From: Erythroxylum novogranatense
Taxonomy: Eukaryota; Streptophyta; Magnoliopsida; Malpighiales; Erythroxylaceae
Direction: 5' to 3'
Length of the DNA: 64,000 nucleotides
Assembly (NCBI GenBank): GCA_029891385.1
Contig: CM057229.1
Coordinates: 4,279,001-4,343,000 of the forward strand
The position numbers and the translations under genes are program-made. Below, piece by piece: positions 1 through 9,626 of the stretch (position 1 is the first letter of the stretch; each line of letters starts with the position of its first letter). The notes below the pieces were generated by a model. It searched no databases. It was not told the DNA's origin and saw only the letters and a program-made list of their open reading frames with translations.

Positions 1-225
1 GTATTTACGACGTTTTAAAAAATGTCACAAAAAACGTCGTAGAATGTGGTGTAAGCAAAAAATTTTTGCGACGTTTTATGAAAAACGTCGAAAAAAAGTT
101 GGACAATTCGCGACGTTTTAAAAACATCACAGAATGTAAAGGAATTCGCGACGTTTTTTTAGAAACATCGCTGAATATATTCTGCGATGTTTTTAGAAAC
201 GTCGCGGAATGTCTTCTATGATGTT
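1..225. repeat. CACTA left subterminal repeat array
   Basis: Alternating direct and inverted copies of GCGACGTTTT / AAAACGTCGC, with decayed CpG variants such as ACATCGC, recur about every 20-35 bp. The same motif dominates the opposite end at 5215-5405. Confidence 0.75.
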
Positions 226-635
226 TTTATTATTATTTGTATTATTATTTATTATTATTTCTATTTTTTCAAAAATCATATTAATAACTATTCAATATTA
301 TTTATGAAATTTATTTATTTATTGATTCTTCAATTTTTAGTATATCATTAATTTTAATAATTAGAAGTTGTAAGATCCTAATCTTGTTCACATACATCAA
401 CAATATGAAGATTATATATTATCAAATTGGTCAAATAGAATTTTAAGGCATATGCATAATTCTGGTTTACATTGATTTGGATATAAATTCAAGTGTGCCT
501 GAAATTCTTGTATTTACAAACGCAGATAGGGAAAGTTTTAGTGTTTTACAAAGTTGAAAAAAATAAAAGAAGAGTGACATTAATATATCAAATTAATTAA
601 ATCTTCCTGACAAGCTAACATAAACATCTAAAAGA

Positions 636-754
636 TCAGGATCTGGATTTCTTGAGCAGTTTTGTGCGACTAGCAAACACTTCGCCGTGTCTCATTAGCC
701 AAAAACTCTCTGTTTCTTTAGCTTTACGACCTGCAATTCTTCTCACGATCAGAC
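636..754 (-). pseudogene. Captured terminal-exon-like fragment, gene not recognised
   Basis: On the minus strand an open stretch begins right after a good acceptor (TTCAG at 755-759) and runs about 38 codons to a TGA at 636-638. It encodes a basic peptide containing LIVRRIAGRKAKE and ending KLLKKSRS. Base composition is much more gene-like than the AT-rich surroundings. I do not recognise the parent gene. Being inside a CACTA that carries other exon fragments, it is best read as a third captured fragment, possibly the last exon of its donor. Confidence 0.35.
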
Positions 755-790
755 CTGAACAGTTTGTAAACAAGAAAACTTGTAAGTTTA

Positions 791-2109
791 GGGGCCGTTT
801 GGTTCCACTTCTGTTTTTCTGTTGTTGTTTTTGGTTTCTGTTTCCTGTTTTTGGTTTTTGTTTTTTTTTTTCCTTAAAAAAACGAAAACCTGTTTGGTTG
901 AGATTTGTAATATAAAAACTGAAAACAAAAACCTGTTTGGTTGAGATTTCTAAAAAAAAAACTGAAAACAAAAAATGTTTGGTTTTATTATCATGTTTCT
1001 ATTTTTTTGTTATTATACTATTATGTGTAATAATTATAATCTAATACATTATATTTTTAAATTAATTAATTGTCATTATAGTTAAAATTAAATATATACT
1101 AATCAAATATTATTAAAAAATTACACATTAATTGTATATAATAAAATTACATAAATTAGAAATTACATTAAATTGTTCTAATCAATAAAAGATGTCCAGA
1201 ATAATTACCAAAAAAAATTGTTCATCATACTATAATTCTTGAAAATATAATAGTATTATCATTTACAAAAAGAAACATAAATCAATTAGAAATACTCCAC
1301 ATTTGTCTAACAATTTCATCTTGCTTCCAAAATATACCTCAAAGAAGAGGCTATATTCTTATAACATAACTGGATCAGCCCATCAACCAAATAAGCCCAA
1401 CGGATAAAAGAAAAAATTTTAAAAAAAAGAAAAAAACGACAGGGGGTCGTCTTCAACCTTCAGCCGGGTCGGGCGTGACCCGGCTGGAGCAGACGGAGCC
1501 CCGACGTGTTTCACGTCCAGAGGCAGCCGAACGCTGCAGGAAGATAATTGTATTTTTATTACAGATAATAATTACATTTTAGATAAAACTTAAAGATAAA
1601 TTATTTTTAATTAAATAAATTTATTTAATCTCTTATATAATATTTATTAACAAATTATTAATAAAATCATGTTATTTTAATAAAATAAATATTTTAAATT
1701 TTAAAGTTTATTTATAAATTAATATTTATTTGAAATATTTTTTAATTATTAAATCAAATTTTATTTGAATATTTATATATTTTGAATTTAATTATAAAAA
1801 TTAAATAAAATTAAATTATTCATAATTTTATTGATAATAAATATAAATTTATCAAATATATAAATATAATGTTGAATTAAATTATTTCTAAATTTTATTA
1901 AAATAAATAATTAAATAATATATATTTAAATGATAGTAAATCAGATTATGAAAAAAAACGAAAACAGGAAACAAAAACCACTTTTTATGGTTTTCATAAT
2001 TTTTGAAAACTGGAAGGAACCAAAACCAAAAACTCAAACAAACAAGTTTTTTTACTAAATTTAAAAACAAAAACAAAAAACCAAAAAAAAAATGAAAACA
2101 AACACCTCC
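791..2109. mobile_element. Non-autonomous hAT-like element nested in the CACTA
   Basis: The left end reads GGGGCCGTTTGGTTCC and the right end, reverse complemented, GGAGGTGTTTGTTTTC, an imperfect terminal inverted repeat of a type common in plant hAT-derived MITEs. Candidate 8-bp target duplications are taagttta (783-790) and ttagtttc (2110-2117), matching at 6 of 8 positions. The interior is almost pure AT with no coding capacity, except for a GC-rich hairpin at 1440-1545. Repeated GTTTGGTTGAGATTT units lie just inside the left end. Confidence 0.55.
1461..1486. repeat. GC-rich perfect hairpin inside the AT-rich hAT-like element
   Basis: CAGCCGGGTC is followed after 6 bases by its exact reverse complement GACCCGGCTG. 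It sits in a roughly 100-bp GC island within more than 1 kb of about 80% AT. Confidence 0.7.
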
Positions 2110-2524
2110 TTAGTTTCCTCGTCATCTCTAAACAAGAAAACTTGGCTAACATGTAGCAACCAGGTTTTGGCCGATAAGCAACAAATATAAGAAATGTGGT
2201 TAGTAGTTTTGCATATATTTATTAAAATGGCTTGGTATTTATTTGATGCAAGTCTTAGCTTCAATCGGAATTGATGCATTCGAAACGTAACAACAAGCTA
2301 TAATGCGATACCAATAGCAGCTTGGCCCAAATCAGTTAACATCAATAATCAAACTTTAGAAGTCAAATTAACCAGAATGAGACAGCAGAACATAAAGCAC
2401 TCAAAAATTCATAATTGAATCTTATGCTTGTTCTTTCCATGAAACAACTCTACATATTATAGACCATAAAATTTAACAAAAATTTTCAATATCAAGAACG
2501 TAAATAGAATCAGATGAATCATAC

Positions 2525-2705
2525 CTCCCTTGATGATGACACTCCACGAATGAGCCTCTGCAAAGCATATCTCAAAGAAGGGGCACAATCATGCAACCCA
2601 TCGTCTTTTTAGCTTCCAATTTCAATCCACCCTCAACCAATTCCTTGTTCTCCACCATGTCAAATGCCTTCTGAACTTCACTCAACTCCTATACCAACCT
2701 CTCCA
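2525..2705 (-). pseudogene. Captured exon of a POL5/MYBBP1A-like nucleolar protein gene
   Basis: Minus-strand translation gives ELSEVQKAFDMVENKELVEGG, then after a one-base frameshift RYALQRLIRGVSSSRE. This strongly resembles the N-terminal region of plant DNA polymerase V / Myb-binding protein 1A-like proteins, which act in the nucleolus in rRNA-gene transcription. The segment is bounded by an acceptor (CTGCAG, exon start 2705) and a donor (GTATGA after 2525), so one complete exon seems to have been taken up. An in-frame TAG near the start and a lost base in the AAAAAG run make it non-coding now. Family call is from recalled conservation, not a search. Confidence 0.6.
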
Positions 2706-3035
2706 CTGCAGATAAGTTATTCCATTCTTATTCCATCTTTCAATGTGTGCATCATGTATGTCACAGATGAAGCAGATAAGTTAGCAAAATCATCTTAAAC
2801 TTCTTGAGCCATCAATCGCAGGATTACCTATCATCATTAATGATCATTCTTTTCATCATCATCTCGAACTGCATATTCCATTGAAATTACTCAATCCATC
2901 AATTTGCTGCACAACGCAAACAGACAAGTGGACAAAACCTTCAAACTCATTCTGGAAACACTGAAAATTTAGGAAAACATAGAGCTGCAGTAAAAAAACA
3001 CACAAGGTAAAGTGCACTGTTTAAAGAAAACAAAC

Positions 3036-3170
3036 CTCATAGTAGTAGCTTCCAGTGCTTTGGTGGCATCCTCCTGTAATTCATACTGGACAAATGCAAA
3101 GTTGCTTCTAATCCTTACATTCACAATCTTCCCACTCGCAACTCCTCCAAGTGAATTAAAGCATTCAATT
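3036..3170 (-). pseudogene. Captured RRM2 exon of an RS40/RS41-type SR splicing factor
   Basis: The minus strand encodes [20 protein letters not shown] followed by [12 protein letters not shown], matching the second RNA-recognition motif of the plant RS31/RS40/RS41 SR proteins, including the RNP1-like block FAFVQY. In plants these proteins bind pre-mRNA exons and recruit the spliceosome in nuclear speckles. The piece starts after a consensus acceptor (TTTTCTAG) and ends at GAG|GTTTGT, where the family reading would continue MSK. It lies in the same orientation as the POL5-like exon about 330 bp away. No start codon or RS domain is present, so it is a transduplicated fragment. Confidence 0.65.
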
Positions 3171-5214
3171 CTAGAAAACAAAGAAGGAAACTTAGTGAAA
3201 TAAGAACATATAATTTCCTAAATCTTAATAATCATATTAAATTTCTAGTCGACAAAAGAGAAATGCTTCTTTTTACCTGTCACACTTATAGATCCCTTTA
3301 TTTCATTGTTTTTAAGATTCAAGTTTAGAGATAAAGTTAACTTAGTGATGATAAAGTACTAAAATCAACTTGATTACAACTAGCTCAAGTCAAGGAACTC
3401 CAGATTATTCAATGTCGACCCTCCACCAACACCTGAGTTTAGAATGATTACAAGTGTTAATTATTAGTTAATGTTGTACCTTCAAGATTACATAGTACTT
3501 AGCTAAATAAATCAAAAGGTTAAACAAATAAATCATTTGATACTATGGAATGATTTAAAACCCTTGATTTCATTCGATCCTAAGTACAACTTGTTCAATC
3601 TTGTGAGATTGCTAAGATATGACAATTCAGATAAAGTCAACATGAATAAAAATTGGAGGATGTATACATGGAATTGCGATTTAGATACGGACATATTCTT
3701 ACAATTAAATGACCTTTTAATTAAAAATTTCCATTTAGTCTATTCTCGGATAGATCCAACAATATCAAGGATGAAAGACTGCCCAATGATGATAGTATGA
3801 TGTGGTTGAAAATGTTACCTATTAAATAAAAGGACTTCAATTTTACAAGTTACTGAGCGTGTTTCAGAATCCGCAAGGTAAGGGGTTTGTTAAGTATATC
3901 AGCCATGACTATAGAGATTTAGAGCTTCAAGGAATTTCTGATGCTCTTCTTCTGTCTTCAAAATCCTCCTGCATAACACCACAATAAAGTTATTTACAAT
4001 TTCCTTCCACTTTTATTCAACAGATTGCTTTCGGGAGATTTGTCAAGATGCAAGTGTCAGACTCATATCAAATCAAATTCAAGAAGGCTATTCTTACAGG
4101 TCCATCAGATAAACTACCAATTGAAGTAAAAGGCAAAGGCATTCTCAATAAAGAGAAAGTTCTTATCCATACTATCAAAGCTATCCTGGCTGAATCAAAA
4201 CAAAAAGTTGTGAGGAAAAAGAAAACAATTCTTAGACTCAAGAAATTCTATGCATTGTATTAATTTACTGCTAATGATTGCAATTTAATGTTTAACTTTA
4301 ATCCAAGAAATAGCTGATTAGATGCATCATCCTACATCCATGGTCAGCATTGCTACTAGAAGGAAAACAAAACTACTATAACTCCTTACAAGGGACATAG
4401 AGATCAAACAAGAAACAAAGAAAAAAGCAGCTGAAATTCAAAGTCGGCAACTGGGATCGATCAGATGCAACTTAAAACACGAATCCCAGACAGCACTAGA
4501 AAAATCAATCGGCAAAAAAAACATATCAGAAACCAATTTTTGTTTCCACAAAAAGGGACCGACCCATCAACCAAAACTCTATAAGAAACAAACTTTAACT
4601 AATTCCCAGGAGTATAATCAGATCTAACCCAAAAAGCATCAGTCTCTAGAAACTTCAATCATAAACCCAGTCATGCAAAAGAAACAAAGCCCCAAACAAA
4701 CAAGCCAAACACAGACAAATCGCCACCAAAAAGGGGTAACAAAATTGAGATCGGAATGACTGTTGCTTTTAACGCATGTTGAAAAAGGAAAGAAAAGGGA
4801 TTACAAAAAGTTGACCTTACCTTCAAACCCATTCTTCGAAATCTGAATTTGCAGTCCCAGTTGAGAAGCGTTACACAAACAATAGCGTGATGAAGTCGAC
4901 ATTTATAGTGCTTTGTGTATGTGTAGTGAAGATGCCGTGACAAGTACCAAGGACGACGAGACAAAGATAAAGGACGATACAAGACGCATATGCGAGAGAC
5001 AAGACCCACACATGGAGGAAAATAGAGCAGATCTAGAGGAGGAAGAAAACGAAGGAAATAGCGTGCAAAACGAAGTCGGGGGAGGGGGGGGGGGGGAGAA
5101 TTGGGGAGGACGACGGAGCACATCTAGAGGAGGAAGAAAATGAAGGAACAGAGCGCAGAACGAAGTCGGGGGTAGGTTGAGGGGTTTTTTTTTTTAACCA
5201 AACGTTTTTGCCTT
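3171..5214. other. CACTA interior with no recognised gene
   Basis: I recognise no gene here. A lysine-rich plus-strand ORF at 4048-4263 (71 codons) and another at 3537-3800 match nothing I know. Around 5020-5170 there is an imperfect direct duplication of a TCTAGAGGAGGAAGAAAA unit, and a run of G at about 5081-5096. Confidence 0.4.
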
Positions 5215-5424
5215 AAGCCAACCACGACGTTTATCCACCAAAACTTCAAGTTTGCAACGTTTTATTAATAAAACGTCGTGAAAAATCTTATAAATCTGTG
5301 ACGTTTTCACACGTCACAAAAAATTAAAATTTTTTGTGATGTTTTTTAAACATCGCGAAAAAATTTTACATTCAGTGACGTTTTATTAATAAAACGTCAC
5401 GAATTGTCTTATTTTCTTGTAGTG
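5215..5424. repeat. CACTA right subterminal palindromes and terminal inverted repeat
   Basis: Four motif clusters precede the terminus. Two are long palindromes built on GACGTTTTATTAATAAAAC; the copy at about 5377-5402 is a perfect 26-bp palindrome flanked by GTGAC/GTCAC. Others are CGTTTTCACACG and TGATGTTTTTTAAACATC. The terminal 14 bp (5411-5424) is the CACTA inverted repeat. Confidence 0.8.
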
Positions 5425-5492
5425 TGAGTTGGGCACTTGACATTCAATGTAAATTTTTGGATAGAACAAAAAAGATTGTGATATCAAATAAT

Positions 5493-5498
5493 TTTATT
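5493..5498 (-). terminator. Candidate polyadenylation signal of the patatin-like gene
   Basis: AATAAA on the minus strand about 110 bp after the stop codon, and about 70 bp before the CACTA terminus. Placement is plausible for a plant 3' UTR, but plant signals are loose. Confidence 0.4.
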
Positions 5499-5606
5499 TT
5501 ATAAAGAAATATTTTACACGGATAATCAATATCCAAAAGAGAATTATAAATCAAAGAATTACTATTCCTCGAGTAAGTCTCTGAATCGCAGACGTAAACA
5601 GTTAGT

Positions 5607-7541
5607 CTAAGCATCCTGTTCATTTAGCCTGGGAGCAACCCTTCCTTGTGGTGATCTTGATTCACGAACCTGCTTTTCCCTTGACAGGATTTTAGCCAAC
5701 CTGAACAGATCAGACAAAAAGGTCAGGAAAAATCAGTCGCTGTAATGCAGATTAATGGTCACCATGATATTTTGCTTGAGTTTCAGATGTATACTTTATG
5801 AGAGCGTGTTCATTTGTCGAACTGTAAGAAGGTTCGCAAATTCCGGTATCTAGGTTCACCCTTGACACTGGTTTCTTCAACAACGCCTCTCCTGCTTTCA
5901 CCAGATTATCTAAGTTCTCTTTTGTGGAAATATCCGTTGATGACAAATCACCAGTTAGTGTATCTTCCTGCAATTTGAGACCACAAGTTATCATTTTATT
6001 GGCGTTCTCTTTTCTGTTGGGGTCGTCTTAATCGGCATCAATTTGAGATATACCTGAATTCGAAGGTAATTCTCTTCAGAATGAAGAGCCTGGAAAAGCG
6101 TAGCGAGGTGGAAATCAACCATGTCACCACTCGCTTGCATAAAGATATCCACCAAAGGAGTTGAACTCTCAGCCGTCAGCCATCCCAATAAGCCCCACTT
6201 GGCCGCTTCATCGGCTCCAAACTTCTCTTCAGATTTTGCTGTTCCAGTTCCCAACGAGAGGACTAAGAATCGACGATAGTCTGTTGGCTTTATGGGGAAG
6301 AAATTAGGACTGCCTCGGTTAATCTCCTTCATTACTTCGTTCATAGCAACTAGAGTCTGAAAATATCAAAGGGTGTAATTATAAGAATCCAAATTTCGTG
6401 ATGAAGGATGAAGATTCAGAAGGCAGATTAATGTTTTACCGGATTGTTAGCAGCCACACCACCGTCAATGAGATCAAACTCCCTAACTTTCTCTGTAGTG
6501 TCTTTAGTTTTGAAATGATGAGCTGGAAGATAAGTTGGGGCAGCTGAGGTTGCAATGCATATATCTGACAGAAGAGCATCTGTGCTCGGATTACTCTTCA
6601 GCTGACCAAGCCAACCGAGGAACCTTTAGAATATAATAGAAGCTCGAAGATAACTAAACCAGTCAAAAAGGACACAGTGTACTATAAGAGAATTTTGGAG
6701 ACACATATGAACCTGATAGCTGGAGAAAATTGTAGGCTGGAGGCGCTTGATGTCAAATGTTGGAATGACAACGTTTGTCAATGTCTGGTGCAACTGTCTA
6801 TCTCCCAACTTCTCCTTAACAACCTTGTGCAAGTACTCGCCATCGTACTTTGGTCCTGTCAATGACTTGATGAGGTTCGCAGCAGGAAATGGGGACCTGT
6901 TACAGACAATAAAAACAGAATCAATGGAAACGATAACGGGATGGTAGCTAGTTTTTGTTATTTCCTTTGGGAAATGGTGGGTAATAACCTATGGTGGGGA
7001 AAGATTTTGGGGCAGTGCTCGAGATAAAAGTCTTTGATTTCTGAAGCAGCAAACAGAGGGCGGTCTTCTTCATTTGGAGCTGTTAACATAGCAGTCACAA
7101 GGCCACCGGTGCTCGTCCCTGAAATCACATCGAAGTAATCGGCAAGTCTTGCTTGCTTACCATCCAGTTTCTGCATGTCAGAAACCAAACGAATGGTTAG
7201 AGTCTGTGCATCCAAGGAAAAAAATAAAACTTAAATCGCATGTTTCTCTAAACTCAAACACAAAACCAGGAACATGAAAACCATATACACGTCCTGTAGA
7301 GAACATTTCATATCATGCAAAAGATGATTAAAAAGCATATATGCATAATACTCTTTCGTGATTCCTTTTTATGTTTAGTGGTACTACATAAAAGATCTCT
7401 TTTCTCTACCTGAAGCTCAGATTCTAAAAACGCAAGGATAGTTCCTGGAATAATTCCTCTTACTCCACCTCCGTCGATGCTAAGAATAGTGATTAGGTCT
7501 CCGAAAGTTGGAGGTTGAAGGGGTGATCTTGGAGTTTCCAT
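5607..7541 (-). CDS. Patatin-like phospholipase / lipid acyl hydrolase, 7 exons
   Basis: Splicing 7541-7410, 7170-6989, 6896-6713, 6601-6440, 6356-6054, 5967-5795 and 5700-5607 gives 1230 nt in frame (409 residues), the usual length of plant patatin-like PLPs, with GT/AG at every junction. Domain landmarks are the oxyanion loop DGGGVRG (from residue 23), the nucleophile elbow GTSTG with Ser64, and the catalytic IDGG with Asp212, i.e. a Ser-Asp dyad intact. Related enzymes release fatty acids from membrane phospho- and galactolipids in stress and defence; no signal peptide is seen, so a cytosolic/membrane-surface role is inferred. The last intron removes an alternative read-through end ([13 protein letters not shown]); the spliced end [10 protein letters not shown] fits the family. 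A TATA box lies about 120 bp upstream. Exact paralogue not determined. Confidence 0.92.
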
Positions 7542-7660
7542 GTGAGTGATTGAGAAGGAAATGGTTGAAGAGCTTTAAGTTTTGAAAGAGAAGTTTAAAT
7601 TTACACTACAGCGAAATTGATGAGTCTTTTGTGATGTCCAAAGGAATGCGAGGACCGGGT

Positions 7661-7667
7661 ATTTATA
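7661..7667 (-). promoter_or_regulatory. TATA box of the patatin-like gene
   Basis: The minus strand reads CTTTATAAATACCC about 120 bp upstream of the ATG, a good core-promoter match at a usual distance. A TTGACC W-box-like hexamer lies upstream near 7737, which would suit a stress-responsive gene, but this alone is weak evidence. Confidence 0.6.
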
Positions 7668-8474
7668 AAGTTGCTAGTACTTCCCACGTTCTTTGAATTT
7701 TCAACGGTCAGATTATACAGTGTCTCTGCCCAATTTTGACCTGCTTCAAAGTCCTTTAACGTTATTGTGGACCAAAGATAATGGTTTGAAGCCTCTTTTG
7801 TGGCACGGTCTTACTAGTGCCATCGTTTTGGGGATAAGAATTTGAGAATTCCAATTAGAAGGGAAGACTTATTTTTTTATTGTTTCAGGCACAAATCAAA
7901 AAGTGGTTGCCAAGGACATACAATTACTTGTTGGATTTGAACTTTGTTTAACCAACCAAAACTTTGTAACTTCATTTAAGGTTAGATTCCAGGAACCTGG
8001 TTCATGTAATTAATTATCATGAAAGGATAAATTAAGGAGATATGAGAGGGCCAATTCAAGACTCAGCAAAGTGGTGCGGAAAACACTATGCATGAGCATG
8101 AGACCAACCGAGGTCTTTGCGAAGGATGAAGTACTCCCAGGATTTGTAAAATTCTTCGTGGAAAAGTCGTTAAAGTTGTACCATTTCTGAAAAGGTGAGT
8201 AGTCAAAACTCAAAAGTAATCCTAGAAAATCTAGTTATGGAATGAAACAAGTTTCCTCCTTTTTAGGAAAAGGTCAGTAGCCAGGACGAACCCTACTCCT
8301 AAAAAATAAAAAAAGACTTCCGTGAATTGGAAAAACTAGGTTCATTATACAGCATGTGATCAAAAGCAAAGCAAGAGCTACCATGTATTTAAAAAATAGG
8401 ATGATTACGAAACGAAACGAAACTGACTTCTTAATTTAATTAATTTGATATAATGAATAAATTATAATTATACT
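7668..8474. other. Upstream intergenic region of the patatin-like gene
   Basis: AT-rich sequence with no recognised gene or element. The minus ORF at 8010-8213 has no recognisable domain and is probably chance. The last 5 bases (8470-8474, atact) are the left target duplication of the Tat complex. Confidence 0.5.
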
Positions 8475-8900
8475 TGATTCTGCCGGATTCTGACAGAACG
8501 GAACGTTGCTGTTTGGATCTATGAGCTGGCAGTTTTCAGGGATGACTTCAACGTGAGGGTACCTGCAAAACAAAGGAAGGCACACCGGAGGTTGTGTTCT
8601 GATTAGCCCCTCCGACGCTCAAGTCAGTCTTTGTAAAGGTGGGATCGCTGTAAAAGCTGAGAGAGCTAGGTTATGATTGTGCGTACTTTTGTTACGATGA
8701 AATTTTACCTTATATATGGGACGAATGCTAGGGTTAAGTCTTTACGTGTGCATGAGAGTCTCTTACATGCGGACGGGCTGAGAAAAGCATGGATCGAGCT
8801 TGGGTTAACCAATGGGTGTGAGACCCATCTTTAAGAGATCGACCGATCGGCCCGTGGATTATTATGATTGGGTTTGGGCTCAATTCGACCGACCCGACCA
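8475..8900 (-). repeat. Tat LTR A (3' LTR)
   Basis: 426 bp, beginning TGATTCTGCC and ending CCGACCCGACCA on the plus strand, so both strands have TG...CA ends. Flanked by atact on the left and by the polypurine tract on the right. Confidence 0.9.
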
Positions 8901-8917
8901 TAAGCCCCCTACTCCTC
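8901..8917 (-). other. Polypurine tract of Tat LTR A
   Basis: The minus strand reads GAGGAGTAGGGGGCTTA immediately before the LTR, the expected plus-strand DNA primer position. The same motif adjoins LTR B at 15547-15564. Confidence 0.65.
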
Positions 8918-9312
8918 GAGTCTGAGCGAAAAGAAGGGTCGGAGGAGTATGTAGAGGTTTTGTAGTTCGTACATAGGACGACTCGTGATTGGGGCGATCG
9001 GTCGGACATTGAGATATTGCTCGTCTGTGGGATGTAGTCGATCAGTAGGGCATTGTGGTTGTTGCTCGTATTCGGGATGGCTCGAAATTGACCGATCGAT
9101 TGACCGAGTGCCCAAATCGGTTGGCATTGGCACTTGTTATACAATAGCTCGCGCTACACGGATCGGGTGGTCATCATCAGTGAGAGTGCGGAGCATTTAT
9201 TGTCGACGGCGCGTGCCTTCTGACAGCTTTTCCGAATCTGGATCGGATCGTCCTTGTAACCGTTGTGCAGCTGTCATGGATGTCCTTTCAACTGTTGCGC
9301 CGCTCCAACTTT

Positions 9313-9320
9313 TATATAAA
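9313..9320 (+). promoter_or_regulatory. TATA-like box ahead of the antisense ORF
   Basis: TATATAAA followed by CCCTAA, about 310 bp upstream of the antisense-ORF ATG and pointing toward it. It is conserved in the second copy at 15944-15960. Its use as a promoter is inferred. Confidence 0.45.
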
Positions 9321-9626
9321 CCCTAATTTACCTCGCCTCGGATTCTTCCGCGTGTCCGAGCTCGTTCGGATTTTCTCCACGTGTCGGGCTCTAGCTGGGA
9401 TGTCCGTTTAACTGATCTTCTATAAATGTTCAGGATCGATATGCTGTGAGTTTTTCTTCACGCTTGTTTCGTTCTTGCTTTCATTCTACCTTCATCTGCT
9501 CTTTCTTGCTCTCAATTCCCGAAAATTTCCGTCAACTGTCGTTCGATTTTCCTTTCTCCGTTCACTAAATAGGTACGTCCTTTCTGCCTCTAAGTTTTTC
9601 TTATTAGAAACCTCTTCTTGGTAAAC

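Larger units (their letters stand above)
1..5424. mobile_element. CACTA (En/Spm) DNA transposon, left tip outside window
   Basis: The right terminus reads, on the minus strand, CACTACAAGAAAAT (complement of 5411-5424), the classic plant CACTA terminal inverted repeat. Both sides carry many subterminal copies of a GCGACGTTTT-type motif (1-225 and 5215-5405), as expected for transposase-binding arrays, so the left end should lie just upstream of base 1. No TNP2-type transposase is visible inside; instead there are captured host-gene exons and a hAT-like insertion, so this is a non-autonomous, gene-fragment-carrying CACTA. The 3-bp target duplication cannot be checked because the left end is not in view. 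Confidence 0.85.

Noticed and set aside
1888..2279. Minus ORFs at the right edge of the hAT-like element
   Set aside because: Translate AT-rich terminal sequence; no similarity recognised.
4671..5123. 150-codon minus-strand ORF rich in Pro, Leu and Arg
   Set aside because: Antisense to a purine-rich GGAGG/GGGG region; low complexity and no domain.
5752..5794. Read-through C-terminus [13 protein letters not shown] for the patatin-like gene
   Set aside because: A donor (GTATAC) and acceptor (CTGTTCAG) give a spliced end that fits the family, so the read-through is intronic.
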